Counted from the stretch's first letter, positions 7,973-17,286 are shown. The stretch is 64,000 nucleotides of DNA from Nitrospirota bacterium (GCA_015233365.1 JADFXU010000002.1:62001-126000), one strand, 5' to 3'. Notes: generated from the sequence alone by a model not told the origin. Program-made: numbers and translations.

Positions 7973-9489
7973 AAGACCAGGCAATAGGCAATAGGCTAAA
8001 GGCCCCAACTTTTTTTTGGCGTCTTTTGCCTTTTGTTTTTGCCCGTTGCCTATTGCCTTTAGCCTGTTCCCTGTTTTTAATGGGTTGTGCCGTGGGGCCG
8101 GACTTTGTCCGTCCCGAACCGCCGCAGGTTAAACATTACACCACTGGGGTTGAGCCCTCCGCGACGATTCCTGCAGACGGTCAGGCCCAGTACTTTCAAG
8201 AGGGCGCCAAAATTGCCGCAGACTGGTGGCGCCTTTTTAACTCCTCCAGGATAGACGCTGTGATAAAGGAAGCCATTGCCAACAATCCAACCATTCAGGC
8301 GGCGCAGGCCAGTTTGCGCCAGAGCCAGGATAACCTCAGGGCCGGTTACGGCGTGTTCTTTCCCCAGGTTGACGCCGGTTTTGATGCAACCCGCCAGAAG
8401 TCCTCTCTCGCCCGCTTCGGGGAAGGGCCTGTCAGCAGCATCTTTAATCTCTACACACTTCAGGCGAGTGTCAGTTACGCGCTCGATGTGTTTGGCGGCG
8501 AACGCCGCGCAGTGGAGGGCCTCCAGGCCCAGGTGGACTTTCAGCGATATGCTTTTCTGGGCACTTATCTTGCTTTGTCCGGCAATATTGTCAACACCCT
8601 CATTGCTCAGGCTGCGTATCGTGAACAGATCAAGGCTACCGATCAAATTATAAGTATCGAGAAGGAACAGGTCGGAATCGCCGAAAGTCAGGTGCAAGCG
8701 GGAACTGTTCCTTACTCAAACGCGCTCAGCCTTCGCAGCCAGCTTGCTGCCGCTGAAGCAACACTGCCGCCGCTCCGGCAAAAACTCAGCCAGGCTGATC
8801 ACTTGCTTGCCACCCTTGCAGGTCGTGCACCTGCTGAATGGAGCCCGCCGCAAATTGATTTGGCTGACATCACTCTTCCCTGCAGCCTTCCGCTGTCCCT
8901 GCCCTCGGAACTTGTACGCCAGCGGCCCGATATTCTTGCTGTTGAAGCACAACTGCATAGTGCAAGCGCCAATATCGGGGTGGCTACTGCAGCGATGTTC
9001 CCGAGCTTCACTTTGAGCGGCGCTTACGGATGGAGTAACAATTCACTCGGCAATCTTGTAAGGAGTACGAGCAGCATCTGGAATCTGGGCGCAGATGTCA
9101 CTGCTCCGATTTTCCACGGCGGGACTTTGTGGTTCAAGCGGAAGGCGGCGATTGAAGCCTATAATCAATCTCTCGCCAACTATCGTCAGACTGTCCTCAG
9201 CGCCCTTGCACAGGTCGCAGATACACTGCGGGCGCTCCAAAATGACGCGGATGCCCTGAAGTCACAGTTGGAGGCGCTGAGCACTGCTGAGGAAACGGTG
9301 CGACTGCTGCAGGCAAATTTTCAGTCAGGTACAGCCGGCTATTTGCAAATGCTCGTTGCCGACGCCCAGTATTCCCAGGCGAAGATCGGCTATCTCCAGG
9401 CATTGGCCCAGCGCCTTCAGGACACTGTTGCCCTCTTTGTGGCCCTGGGCGGGGGCTGGTGGAATGATGCCGATTTAACCAAACGTTAA
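7969..9489 (+). CDS. outer-membrane efflux lipoprotein, NodT/OprM family
   Basis: Outer-membrane channel of the tripartite exporter, 506 residues. A lipobox LFLMGC places the acylated cysteine at C40, followed by AVGPDFVRPE, typical of this family. Two OEP repeats follow, with PSELVRQRPDILAVEAQL and the usual ASANIGVATAAMFPSF. The signal peptide is longer than usual and the DNA encoding it consists of a heptad-repeat hairpin (see 7979-8072), so the N-terminus may have been remodelled by a repeat. The start at 7969 overlaps the membrane fusion gene by four bases. This completes a self-contained export system. Confidence 0.9.
   Translation: MKDQAIGNRLKAPTFFWRLLPFVFARCLLPLACSLFLMGCAVGPDFVRPEPPQVKHYTTGVEPSATIPADGQAQYFQEGAKIAADWWRLFNSSRIDAVIKEAIANNPTIQAAQASLRQSQDNLRAGYGVFFPQVDAGFDATRQKSSLARFGEGPVSSIFNLYTLQASVSYALDVFGGERRAVEGLQAQVDFQRYAFLGTYLALSGNIVNTLIAQAAYREQIKATDQIISIEKEQVGIAESQVQAGTVPYSNALSLRSQLAAAEATLPPLRQKLSQADHLLATLAGRAPAEWSPPQIDLADITLPCSLPLSLPSELVRQRPDILAVEAQLHSASANIGVATAAMFPSFTLSGAYGWSNNSLGNLVRSTSSIWNLGADVTAPIFHGGTLWFKRKAAIEAYNQSLANYRQTVLSALAQVADTLRALQNDADALKSQLEALSTAEETVRLLQANFQSGTAGYLQMLVADAQYSQAKIGYLQALAQRLQDTVALFVALGGGWWNDADLTKR
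7979..8072. repeat. heptad-repeat inverted repeat inside the 5' end of a CDS
   Basis: The left side reads as successive 7-mers AGGCAAT, AGGCAAT, AGGCTAA. The right side, reverse complemented, gives AGGCTAA, AGGCAAT, AGGCAAC, GGGCAAA. The arms can pair across about 45 bases. This is the same repeat style seen at 13963-14047, 17287-17358 and 39533-39661, but here it lies within a coding region, encoding the signal peptide of the efflux lipoprotein. Confidence 0.65.
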
Positions 9490-9578
9490 TCTCATTTTAA
9501 CCTGGCTGTAATAATAATAATTTAGTATATCGGAACGTGCCTGAGGACAAAGGGCATTTCAGGTGGAGGCGGAATAAT

Positions 9579-11177
9579 ATGGGATATAAAGTGCTGGTGA
9601 CCGATAAGATTAATGAGATCGCTGTGAAAATCCTTCAGGAAACCTGTGAAGTCGATTATAAACCGGTTCTCGATGCTGAGGAGCTTAAGGCCGTTATTAA
9701 GGATTATGATGCTTTAATGATCAGAAGTTCTTCAAAAATTACCAAAGATATAATTGCATCTGCAGACAGACTGAAGGTTATCGGCAGGGCCGGAGTCGGT
9801 GTTGATAACGTTGATACTGATGCTGCCACAGACAAAGGAATAATTGTAATTAATTCTCCGGAAGGCAATACCGTGGCAGCCGCTGAACATACAATAGCCA
9901 TGATGCTGGCCATGGCGAGGCATATTCCCGCTGCCGACGCTTCAATCAAAACAGGCAAATGGGAAAGGTCAAGTCTTACAGGCAAAGAAATTTTCAATAA
10001 GACATTGGGCGTGATCGGTTTCGGGAAAATCGGGAGCAGGGTGACTTCTGTTGCCAGGGCAATGGGCATGAAAGTTCTGGTGTTTGATCCATTTGTCGGC
10101 AAAGAGATCGTGGAAAAGACCGGAGCTTCTTATGCCTCGTCACTTGATGATATATGGGAATCATCTGATTTTATTACCCTGCATGTCCCCAAAAACAAAG
10201 ATACGCTTAATTTGATTAATAAGGATACAATAGCTAAAACGAAAAGGGGCGTAAGAATAATCAACTGCGCACGCGGCGGAATCGTTAACGAAAGCGACCT
10301 GGCGGAAGCGATACGTAGCGGCCGTGTTGAGATGGCTGCCATAGATGTGTTTGATAAAGAACCGGTCGAAGCTTCTCCATTACTGGAGCTGGGAGGTAAA
10401 GTTGTGCTGACTCCACACCTGGGGGCGAGCACTGAAGAAGCTCAAATCAATGTTGCTGTCGATGTTGCCGAGCAGATCCGGGATATTTCCCGGGGGCTGC
10501 CCGCAAGAAGCGCTGTCAATATTCCTTCCCTGAAGCCGGAAGTTCTTGAGCCTGTCAGACACTATATGGCACTCGCCGAAAACCTGGGATCTCTCGTCAG
10601 GCAAGTTACAGCCGGCGTAACAGAGGAAGTGGAAATAGTTGCGTGCGGCGAACTTGCCGAACTGGACATTTCTCCGTTGATAGTAGCTGTCACCAAAGGC
10701 GTCCTGGAGTGCAGCATCGAGGGAGTCAACTATGTCAATGCCCCCAGGTTAGCTCAGAAAAGTGGAATACACTTTAAGAAATCGGCATCAACAGATGCCG
10801 AATGTTACACCGGGTTATTAAGAGTGGTTCTGACTACCGATAAGGAAACAAACGTGACGGTGGGGACTGTTTTAGGCATGGACGTTCCGAGGATTCTTGG
10901 TATTAACGGATATCTCACGAGCATTGAGCCTGCCGGGCATATGCTGGTACTGCCCCACAAAGATAAACCGGGCATGGTTGCCAAGGTTGCAACACTATTG
11001 AGCAAAGAAAACATTAATATATCCATGATGCAGGTGGGGAGAAAAGTACGGGGGCAGGCAGGAGGGGAATCCATAATGATTCTGAACGTGGATGACCCTG
11101 TAACCGGCCATATACTCAGGGAACTGCAAAAGATAGATGGGATTTATAGTGCCAAATATGTAAATTTGAAAGCCTGA
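9579..11177 (+). CDS. serA: D-3-phosphoglycerate dehydrogenase
   Basis: Oxidises 3-phosphoglycerate to 3-phosphohydroxypyruvate with NAD, the first step of serine synthesis, in the cytoplasm. The ATG at 9579 (MGYKVLVTD) is chosen because GTGGAGG lies about 10 bases upstream; a longer frame from 9537 lacks a site. The product has 532 residues, the long SerA form: catalytic and NAD-binding domain (GVIGFGKIGS; catalytic R in INCARGGIVNE, E in DVFDKEP, H in LTPHLGAST), then an intervening ASB-like domain and a C-terminal ACT domain (HMLVLPHKDKPGMVAKVATL). A MITE-like element begins at its stop codon and may act as terminator. Confidence 0.96.
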   Translation: MGYKVLVTDKINEIAVKILQETCEVDYKPVLDAEELKAVIKDYDALMIRSSSKITKDIIASADRLKVIGRAGVGVDNVDTDAATDKGIIVINSPEGNTVAAAEHTIAMMLAMARHIPAADASIKTGKWERSSLTGKEIFNKTLGVIGFGKIGSRVTSVARAMGMKVLVFDPFVGKEIVEKTGASYASSLDDIWESSDFITLHVPKNKDTLNLINKDTIAKTKRGVRIINCARGGIVNESDLAEAIRSGRVEMAAIDVFDKEPVEASPLLELGGKVVLTPHLGASTEEAQINVAVDVAEQIRDISRGLPARSAVNIPSLKPEVLEPVRHYMALAENLGSLVRQVTAGVTEEVEIVACGELAELDISPLIVAVTKGVLECSIEGVNYVNAPRLAQKSGIHFKKSASTDAECYTGLLRVVLTTDKETNVTVGTVLGMDVPRILGINGYLTSIEPAGHMLVLPHKDKPGMVAKVATLLSKENINISMMQVGRKVRGQAGGESIMILNVDDPVTGHILRELQKIDGIYSAKYVNLKA

Positions 11178-11318
11178 CGGTCTTGTAAAAAGTCCATATA
11201 CTGCGTTCCACCCCAGTAAGTCTGCGACTTGCCGGGGACCCCTCTGCGGCGTACACAAAAGTACGCCGCATTCCTCAGGATTTGCACGCCTTGCCTATGG
11301 ACTTTTTACGAAACCGTC
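11176..11318. repeat. MITE-like element with 22-bp terminal inverted repeats
   Basis: Bases 11176-11197 (GACGGT...AAAAAGTCCAT) match the reverse complement of 11297-11318 at all but a few positions. The interior contains a second hairpin (GCGGCGTAC / GTACGCCGC near 11243-11267). No ORF is present. The left repeat overlaps the serA stop codon and the right one is followed by T7, so it may double as a rho-independent terminator. Confidence 0.7.
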
Positions 11319-11372
11319 TTTTTTTGTTTTCGCAAGTTATAATATACGACATTGCAACTTTGAGGAGGCGCT

Positions 11373-12200
11373 GTGGTTCCTTATCCGGATATCAGCCCTG
11401 AAATTATAAGAGTAGGGCCGTTTGCGGTCAGGTGGTACGGGATGATGTACCTGATCGGATTTGCATCGTCATATCTTCTTGTCCGGCACCAGGTGAAAGC
11501 CGGCTCTGAAACGCGCAAACGCGTAAGGCGGGACAGAGAGGAAGAGGGCGTCCGCAGTTTTAAACCGGCAGATATAGATTCACTCTATTCCTATATAGTG
11601 CTCGGTCTTTTGCTGGGCGCGAGATTGGGTTACGTCATATTCTATAATCTTTCGTTTTATCTTGAGCATCCTCTCGAAATGTTTGCCGTGTGGCACGGCG
11701 GAATGTCTTTCCACGGCGGACTTATCGGGAGCATTGCCATGGGATACCTGTTTTCCAGAAAATTCAGGACCGATTTCTGGCATACCGCGGACCTTGTAAG
11801 TGTTACCGCTCCCATTGGGCTCGGTCTCGGAAGGCTTGGCAACTTCATAAACGGAGAGTTGTACGGCAGGGTTGCCGATGTGCCGTGGGCAATGGTTTTC
11901 CCCTCAGGCGGGCCTCTGCCGCGTCATCCTTCACAACTATACGAGTTCTTTCTGGAAGGCGTAGTACTGTTCACCGTGCTCTGGACTTTGAGGAGGAAGA
12001 ATTACGAGACAGGCGTGCTGACATCACTCTTCGTCATATTGTACGGTGCGTTCAGGTTTTTTGTGGAGTTTTTCAGGGAACCCGATGTGCAGCTCGGTTA
12101 TGTTCTCGGTATATTTACTATGGGACAGGTATTGTGCATGTCCATGGTAGTGGTTGGCGCCATTATCCTTTATCTCCGGATAGCTGCCTCCCACCGATAA
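11373..12200 (+). CDS. lgt: prolipoprotein diacylglyceryl transferase
   Basis: Inner-membrane enzyme that attaches diacylglycerol from phosphatidylglycerol to the lipobox cysteine of prolipoproteins. Starts with GTG at 11373 after GAGGAGG. The 275-residue multi-span protein has the Lgt signature GLGRLGNFINGELYGR and the WHGGMSFHGGLIG segment with the conserved histidine. An insertion of about 16 charged residues (RKRVRRDREEEGVRSF) sits in a loop after the first spans. Its 3' end overlaps the convergent amidohydrolase gene by 38 bases. It serves the several lipoproteins encoded in this window. Confidence 0.95.
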   Translation: MVPYPDISPEIIRVGPFAVRWYGMMYLIGFASSYLLVRHQVKAGSETRKRVRRDREEEGVRSFKPADIDSLYSYIVLGLLLGARLGYVIFYNLSFYLEHPLEMFAVWHGGMSFHGGLIGSIAMGYLFSRKFRTDFWHTADLVSVTAPIGLGLGRLGNFINGELYGRVADVPWAMVFPSGGPLPRHPSQLYEFFLEGVVLFTVLWTLRRKNYETGVLTSLFVILYGAFRFFVEFFREPDVQLGYVLGIFTMGQVLCMSMVVVGAIILYLRIAASHR

Positions 12201-13101
12201 AGACGGACCGGAGTGTCCTGGAAGCAATAAAGTCCTGGTCCACTTCTATGAAGTTGCCCTTCGCAATCTCGCTCGCATCCATGCATGCGGCGGAGATAAT
12301 CTGCTGCAGCGATAACCCAGCTTTTCCGAATAATTGCATTTCATCAAAAAAAGCCCTTCCGTGAGCCACCCCTTTTGACCCGCTGTCGGTGCCTACACGC
12401 AAACGTACCCCGATCGAGGCGGCATAACTGACTGACGAAAGATGCCCTTGAACGATCTTTTCTATACGGGCCTGTTCGGCAGCCGGAAATAATCCGGCAA
12501 TGGTGAGGAGGGCAAATAATGTCGGTATCCATTCGACTCGTTCTTCCGCCATTCTGTGCAATGTATCATGCGAGATGAAGTAACCGTGCTCGATTGAAAC
12601 CGCTCCGGCAGCGAGCGCGTTCTGCACAGCCGTATCGGAATTGGCATGACAGACCATATGGAGATTTCTCGACCGGGCAGCTTCATCAAGCAAGTTTAAT
12701 TCCTCGGGTGAGAATCCTCCTTCAGTCACCAGCCCCGGTCCCTTTACAGAAACAATGCCGGAATTAATCACTTTAAGAAAATCGGCGCCCGCGTCCGCGA
12801 TTTCATCCACTGCTTCCCTGATCTCTGAACTGCCCGAAACCCCCTTGCCGAGGAATGACCCATAGGTCCCCTTCTTATAAATTGCATATCCGGCTGATTT
12901 GATCTTTATGCCGGCATCAGGGTCAGAGTGGAAAAGCGCCTTTGCCTGCAGCCCTATACGGCTCCTGTGCCCCATATCGCTTACAGATAAAATGCCGCAT
13001 CCGACATATGCATCTCTTACGGCAGGCAGGCTATCAGGGGTCAATGGCTTTCCCTCAAGCATGAAATGCATATGAGCATCATTGAAAGGAGGAATTCTCA
13101 T
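12163..13101 (-). CDS. amidohydrolase-superfamily metal-dependent hydrolase
   Basis: Cytoplasmic TIM-barrel hydrolase, 312 residues. Metal-ligand positions of the superfamily are visible: H-x-H in FNDAHMHF at the N-terminus, lysine in FLKVINSG, histidine in MVCHANSD, histidine in SIEHGYF and aspartate in VGTDSG. It lacks the small beta-sandwich domain found in longer members (imidazolonepropionase, dihydroorotase), so it is a compact form. The substrate cannot be named. An AAAGGAGG-like site precedes the ATG. It converges on and overlaps lgt. Confidence 0.85.
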   Translation of the reverse strand: MRIPPFNDAHMHFMLEGKPLTPDSLPAVRDAYVGCGILSVSDMGHRSRIGLQAKALFHSDPDAGIKIKSAGYAIYKKGTYGSFLGKGVSGSSEIREAVDEIADAGADFLKVINSGIVSVKGPGLVTEGGFSPEELNLLDEAARSRNLHMVCHANSDTAVQNALAAGAVSIEHGYFISHDTLHRMAEERVEWIPTLFALLTIAGLFPAAEQARIEKIVQGHLSSVSYAASIGVRLRVGTDSGSKGVAHGRAFFDEMQLFGKAGLSLQQIISAACMDASEIAKGNFIEVDQDFIASRTLRSVFIGGRQLSGDKG

Positions 13102-13166
13102 ATTTTATGATATACTCTGATCGGTTAATATGTATAGTTAGTGAGTAGATCCTTTGGGGGGGAGCC

Positions 13167-13622
13167 GTGGACATTGAGGCAGCGGCCCATGTGAATGATT
13201 TAAAAAAACATGTTTTTTACGACTTGCTGCATCTGGCAGGCAGGGTATTTGTGCTCGTCAGGTATTCCGAACATGTGATTCTTGGAAACAGGGGCTTCAC
13301 CGCTGATGAAATAGAAAACGGTATTATCCTTGTTTTTAACTCCAGGATGCATTTCCAGTGGGATGAATACGGGATTACCGCCACGCTGGTCTTTGGCACA
13401 TCCCCTCAGAAGTGTTTCATCCCGGTGGATGAAATAACCGCCATCTATTCTTCCGAACTCGGCGCACAATTGACTGTGTCATCTCCGTCCGCTAAAATGC
13501 AGGAAATCCCGACAAAGAGCGCAACCGACACCAAGGACTCTTCTGAATCCGCAGGGAATGTTATTAAAGTTGATTTTATAAAAAAACAAAAACAAAACGA
13601 TACTGCAAAAGGAAAAGACTGA
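13167..13622 (+). CDS. SspB-like ClpXP adaptor candidate
   Basis: Starts with GTG at 13167. The 151-residue protein has a globular first part (about residues 10-100) that follows the SspB pattern: FYDLLHLAGRVFVLV, then SRMHFQWDEYGITATLVFG and CFIPVDEITAIYSSELGAQL. A low-complexity linker follows and then a short C-terminal basic-hydrophobic motif NVIKVDFIKK. In SspB the globular domain binds ssrA-tagged proteins and the C-terminal tail docks on ClpX; the tail here resembles that of alphaproteobacterial SspB. Family assignment is by eye and moderately sure. It is followed one base later by a putative PD-(D/E)XK protein. Confidence 0.6.
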   Translation: MDIEAAAHVNDLKKHVFYDLLHLAGRVFVLVRYSEHVILGNRGFTADEIENGIILVFNSRMHFQWDEYGITATLVFGTSPQKCFIPVDEITAIYSSELGAQLTVSSPSAKMQEIPTKSATDTKDSSESAGNVIKVDFIKKQKQNDTAKGKD

Positions 13623-13623
13623 A

Positions 13624-13959
13624 ATGGACAACGAACATCTTATACACGGCTTGATTATCGACCATTTGAAACGCAGGTTCAGGAGGGAATACAGTGAAAT
13701 AAAAGTCAATGCCGCCGGGGACCCTGATTTGACCCTCTCAAATCATGGCCTGGTCCTCGCAGTCGTTGAAGTCGAAACCGAAAGCAGCATAACGCCGGAA
13801 AAAGCCGGGAAGTGGAAAGATCTGGCGCAGCCTGGCACAAAGCTCATTCTTATGGTGCCCAAAAGCGCCCGGGTAAAGGTTATGGAGATCCTATGGCAAA
13901 AAGGCATTGCCGACAGAGTCGGAGTCGGCACCTATGACATAGCGATCACCATGCCGTAA
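13624..13959 (+). CDS. small PD-(D/E)XK-like nuclease-fold protein, 111 aa
   Basis: The segment DPDLTLSNHGLVLAVVEVET gives the D-x(n)-E-x-E pattern of restriction-endonuclease-like folds, preceded by a helical RRFRREYSEIKV region and followed by a predicted strand (TKLILMVP). The fold assignment is inference; no nuclease activity is shown. The gene starts one base after the SspB-like gene stop and the two are probably co-translated. It ends in a large heptad-repeat hairpin shared with the convergent phoU gene. Confidence 0.6.
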   Translation: MDNEHLIHGLIIDHLKRRFRREYSEIKVNAAGDPDLTLSNHGLVLAVVEVETESSITPEKAGKWKDLAQPGTKLILMVPKSARVKVMEILWQKGIADRVGVGTYDIAITMP

Positions 13960-13962
13960 GGG

Positions 13963-14047
13963 AAAGAATAGCCGAGAGCTGAGAGCCAAGAGCTTTAAGG
14001 CTTTTATTAATTTTTAGCTCTTGGCTCTCAGCTCTCAGCTATTCTTT
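13963..14047. terminator. heptad-repeat hairpin between convergent genes
   Basis: Arms 13963-13994 and 14016-14047 are complementary at 31 of 32 positions and are built from 7-mers such as AGCTGAG and AGCCAAG. The loop contains T-rich and A-rich stretches. It sits between the PD-(D/E)XK gene and the phoU stop (which lies inside the right arm), so it can terminate transcription in both directions. Confidence 0.7.
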
Positions 14048-14713
14048 GCTCCCCTCTTCAGGGTGTGGCATATGCCGTATCATTTTACCCGCCGCAAGGT
14101 AAATCGCCATTTCGGCAATATTGGTGGCATGGTCGGCAATACGCTCAAGATTCTTGGCGATAAAACTTATTTTCATGGCCCTTGTCACTGTTGAGGGGTC
14201 CTGTATCATAAAGTAAATCAGTTCTTTTTGGATTTCATTCCTAAGGTCGTCAATTTCATCGTCTCTCATAATGACATCCATTGCCAATTTCTTGTCGCCT
14301 TTCACAAAGGCATCGAGCGCGTCTCTTGTCATGCCCTGGGCAATTTCTCTCATTCTCGGGATATCGATATAAGGTTTGAGCAAGGGTTCTTCATTCAGTT
14401 CAAGGGCTCTGTGGGCAATGTTGACTGCCAGATCGCCCATCCTTTCCAGGTCCGTGGTGATCTTCATTGCCGTTGTAATAAATCTCAGATCACTTGCCTT
14501 GGGCTGCATAAGTGCTATCAGCCGGATGCACTCCTCGTCTATCTGAATATCGAACATATTTATCTGATGGTCTTTTTCGATAATACTCCTGGCAAGATCG
14601 TTATCCCTGTCGACGAGCGCTCTTACCGAATCCTTGATTGCATTCTCGACCATGGACCCCATGACAAGGACCTTTTCTTTAAGCCTCAGCAATTCCTCAT
14701 CGAAAATGGACAT
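14039..14713 (-). CDS. phoU: phosphate transport regulator PhoU
   Basis: Cytoplasmic helical protein, 224 residues, with two tandem three-helix PhoU repeats; each carries the metal-binding type pattern (EECIRLIALMQPKASDLR and the MGDLAVNIAHRA / RIADHATNIAEMA segments). It modulates the Pst transporter and the PhoR-PhoB two-component system so that the Pho regulon is off when phosphate is ample. The start overlaps the pstB stop by one base (TAATG). Last gene of the pst operon. Confidence 0.95.
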   Translation of the reverse strand: MSIFDEELLRLKEKVLVMGSMVENAIKDSVRALVDRDNDLARSIIEKDHQINMFDIQIDEECIRLIALMQPKASDLRFITTAMKITTDLERMGDLAVNIAHRALELNEEPLLKPYIDIPRMREIAQGMTRDALDAFVKGDKKLAMDVIMRDDEIDDLRNEIQKELIYFMIQDPSTVTRAMKISFIAKNLERIADHATNIAEMAIYLAAGKMIRHMPHPEEGSKE

Positions 14714-15477
14714 TATCCAAACCTCCCTGTAATATAATCTTCTGTCAGCTTTTCAGACGGAGCAGTAAACATTTTGTCGGTCCTGTCAAATTCAATCAGC
14801 TCTCCAAGCATCATAAATCCGGTCCAGTCCGATATCCGGGCTGCCTGCTGCATATTGTGAGTTACGATTATTATTGTAACATTATTCTTTAACTGGACTA
14901 TGAGTTCTTCTATTTTACTGGTTGATATGGGATCGAGTGCTGAAGTCGGCTCATCGAAAAGAAGCACGTGCGGTTCAACTGCCAGCGCCCTAGCAATAAC
15001 AAGCCGCTGCTGCTGTCCGCCGGACAGGTCATAGGCACTGACATTAAGTTTGTCTTTCGCTTCGTCCCACAGGGCGGCATTTTTAAGGGCTTTTTCGACC
15101 TTTTCAGAGAGTTCGGAACGGTTGGTGATGCCTTTCAATTTAAGCCCGTAAGCGATATTATCGAAGATAGTCATAGGAAAGGGGGTAGGTTTCTGAAACA
15201 CCATCCCTATCTTGCTTCTCAGTTTGATGACATCTACATCACTTGAAAGAACGTCTTTCCCCTCGAAGATTATCTGGCCCTCGTATCTATTCTTGGGATA
15301 CAGGTCATGCATACGGTTGAAACATCTGAGCAGTGTGGTTTTCCCGCAGCCTGAAGGGCCGATTAAGGCAGTCACCGCCATTTTATGTGCGGACAGGTTG
15401 ACCTGTTTTAATGAATGGATAGTACCTGCGTAATAAAAACTCAGGTCTTTTGCTTCTATTTCCACTTGATCGGACAC
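14713..15477 (-). CDS. pstB: phosphate ABC transporter ATP-binding protein
   Basis: ATPase of the high-affinity phosphate importer, 254 residues. Walker A is [20 protein letters not shown], the PstB-specific extension; the signature is [16 protein letters not shown]; Walker B is [12 protein letters not shown]; the switch histidine is in VTHNMQQA. It uses a GTG start whose first base is the last base of the pstA stop (TAGTG), so the genes are coupled. A downstream Pho-regulated island makes the pst operon the clearest marker of the phosphate-starvation response here. Confidence 0.97.
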   Translation of the reverse strand: MSDQVEIEAKDLSFYYAGTIHSLKQVNLSAHKMAVTALIGPSGCGKTTLLRCFNRMHDLYPKNRYEGQIIFEGKDVLSSDVDVIKLRSKIGMVFQKPTPFPMTIFDNIAYGLKLKGITNRSELSEKVEKALKNAALWDEAKDKLNVSAYDLSGGQQQRLVIARALAVEPHVLLFDEPTSALDPISTSKIEELIVQLKNNVTIIIVTHNMQQAARISDWTGFMMLGELIEFDRTDKMFTAPSEKLTEDYITGRFG

Positions 15478-16316
15478 TATTTATACCTCCATTTAATAAT
15501 GAGCCGGCCAGCTATCGTAATAAGGAGAATGAACACCGTTATTATAAACGCCGCGCCCCACGCCTGCATATGCCATTCTTCATAAGGACCCATGGCGTAC
15601 TGGAATATTGTAGCAGTTAACGATGCGACAGGTCCCCGCATGTCCGTGGAAAAGAACGAATTGTTAAACGAGGTGAAAAGCAGCGGGGCCGTCTCTCCGG
15701 CAACTCTCGCAATGGAAAGCAGTACGCCGGTGAAAATGCCGGTTGCAGCGCCTCTGTAGACGACCTCTATAATTACCCTGTAGTACGGAGCGCCGAGGGC
15801 AAAGGCCGCCTCCCTCAGTGTCCACGGCACAAGAGAAAGCATGTCTTCAGTTGTCCTCAGGACAACGGGGATCATGATTACCGCCAGGGCCACAGCCCCT
15901 GCCCAGCCGTTGAAATGCCCTACTGTCTTGACCATTATTGCGTAAATAAAAGTGCCGACTACTATGGAAGGGACGCTGACCATAATGTCAGAAAGAACGC
16001 TTATGGCCCGCGCTGTCCTGGTCCCCCTGGCGTATTCGGCGAGGAACGTGCCTCCCAAAATACCTATGGGAACTCCTATCAGAGTCGCGAAAGCGGTTAT
16101 CATAAGTTGCCCGACGAAGGCATTGCGAAGACCGCCTCCCACAACGCCGGGCGGGGTCGGGTCATTAAGGAACAGGGCAGGAGTGAGGGCGCCGATACCA
16201 TGCACAAGTACGTCGCCGAGAATAAAGACGAGCCAGAAGAGCCCGGAAAAGGCGGCAAGAGTGCTCAAAGCGAGAGCCAGAATGCTCTCTGCCTTTCTTT
16301 TCTGTTCGACATTCAT
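15477..16316 (-). CDS. pstA: phosphate ABC transporter permease PstA
   Basis: Inner-membrane permease, 279 residues, with about six membrane spans and the conserved cytoplasmic loop [18 protein letters not shown]. With PstC it forms the translocation path for phosphate delivered by PstS. The start overlaps the pstC stop in ATGA. Confidence 0.95.
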   Translation of the reverse strand: MNVEQKRKAESILALALSTLAAFSGLFWLVFILGDVLVHGIGALTPALFLNDPTPPGVVGGGLRNAFVGQLMITAFATLIGVPIGILGGTFLAEYARGTRTARAISVLSDIMVSVPSIVVGTFIYAIMVKTVGHFNGWAGAVALAVIMIPVVLRTTEDMLSLVPWTLREAAFALGAPYYRVIIEVVYRGAATGIFTGVLLSIARVAGETAPLLFTSFNNSFFSTDMRGPVASLTATIFQYAMGPYEEWHMQAWGAAFIITVFILLITIAGRLIIKWRYK

Positions 16317-17254
16317 CGGGAATATCTCCTCTCAGCCTTGAGCAGGAAGAACTTGGCTATTGCAAGGACTATAAAGCTGATTATGAAAAGGACGAGGGCC
16401 AGATAAAAAAGCGACGATAAATAGAGGTCTTTGTCGGCCTCGGTAAATTCATTCGCAAGCGTTACTGTAATGGTTGCAGCGGCATCGAAGAGCGACGTAG
16501 TAATCTGGTGGTTGTTCCCAAGGACGAAAGCTACCGCCATAGTCTCGCCGAGCGCCCTCCCGAGAGAGAGCGCGACTCCTCCATAAACGCCGAGTTTTGA
16601 ATAAGGCAGCACAACATTTTTCACTACTTCCCATTTTGTGGCGCCGATTGCATACGCGGATTCCTTTACCACTGAAGGCGTCAAATTGAACGAATCCCGC
16701 GAAATGCTTGCAGTGAACGGTATAATCATGATGCTAAGGATGACACTCGCTGTAAGGATATCTATGCCCATTGGAGTGCCGCTGAACAATATCCCAATCA
16801 GGGGCAATGCGCCCACGGTTTTCTGGAGCGCAGGTTCTATATACTTCGACATGATTGGGGCAAGTGTGAAAAGCCCCCACATTCCATAAATGATGCTGGG
16901 TATTGCTGCAAGAAGCTCGATGGCGATGCCGATCGGGCCTTTCATGAAATCGGGGGCTATTTCAGTCACGAAAATTGCAATTCCCAAAGCAAGCGGAATT
17001 GCAATTAACAAGGCGAGCGATGTAGTGACAAAAGTGCCGAATATGGTGGAAGCGGCCCCGAAGGATTCTTTTACAGGGTTCCAGTCAGTGGACAGCAGGA
17101 AATGGATGACGCCGAAACGACTTATAGCGAGTGAGGACTCACGCAGGAGTACAACTAAAATGCCTATAATCAGAACAACTACAACGGATGACGCAACACC
17201 GGTAATAAGCGAGAAGATGCTGTCAACAGAGTTCTTCTTGCTGATAATAGGCAA
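16313..17254 (-). CDS. pstC: phosphate ABC transporter permease PstC
   Basis: Inner-membrane permease, 313 residues, about six spans, with the typical YAIGATKWEVVKNVVLPYS coupling loop. It starts with TTG at 17254, preceded by AAAGGAG at 8 bases. It is separated from pstS by 165 bases containing a heptad repeat and a 16-bp stem-loop, which probably lower expression of the permeases relative to the binding protein. Confidence 0.94.
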   Translation of the reverse strand: MPIISKKNSVDSIFSLITGVASSVVVVLIIGILVVLLRESSLAISRFGVIHFLLSTDWNPVKESFGAASTIFGTFVTTSLALLIAIPLALGIAIFVTEIAPDFMKGPIGIAIELLAAIPSIIYGMWGLFTLAPIMSKYIEPALQKTVGALPLIGILFSGTPMGIDILTASVILSIMIIPFTASISRDSFNLTPSVVKESAYAIGATKWEVVKNVVLPYSKLGVYGGVALSLGRALGETMAVAFVLGNNHQITTSLFDAAATITVTLANEFTEADKDLYLSSLFYLALVLFIISFIVLAIAKFFLLKAERRYSR

Positions 17255-17286
17255 CAGGTTTGCTCCTTTTGAAGAATATGTAAGTA

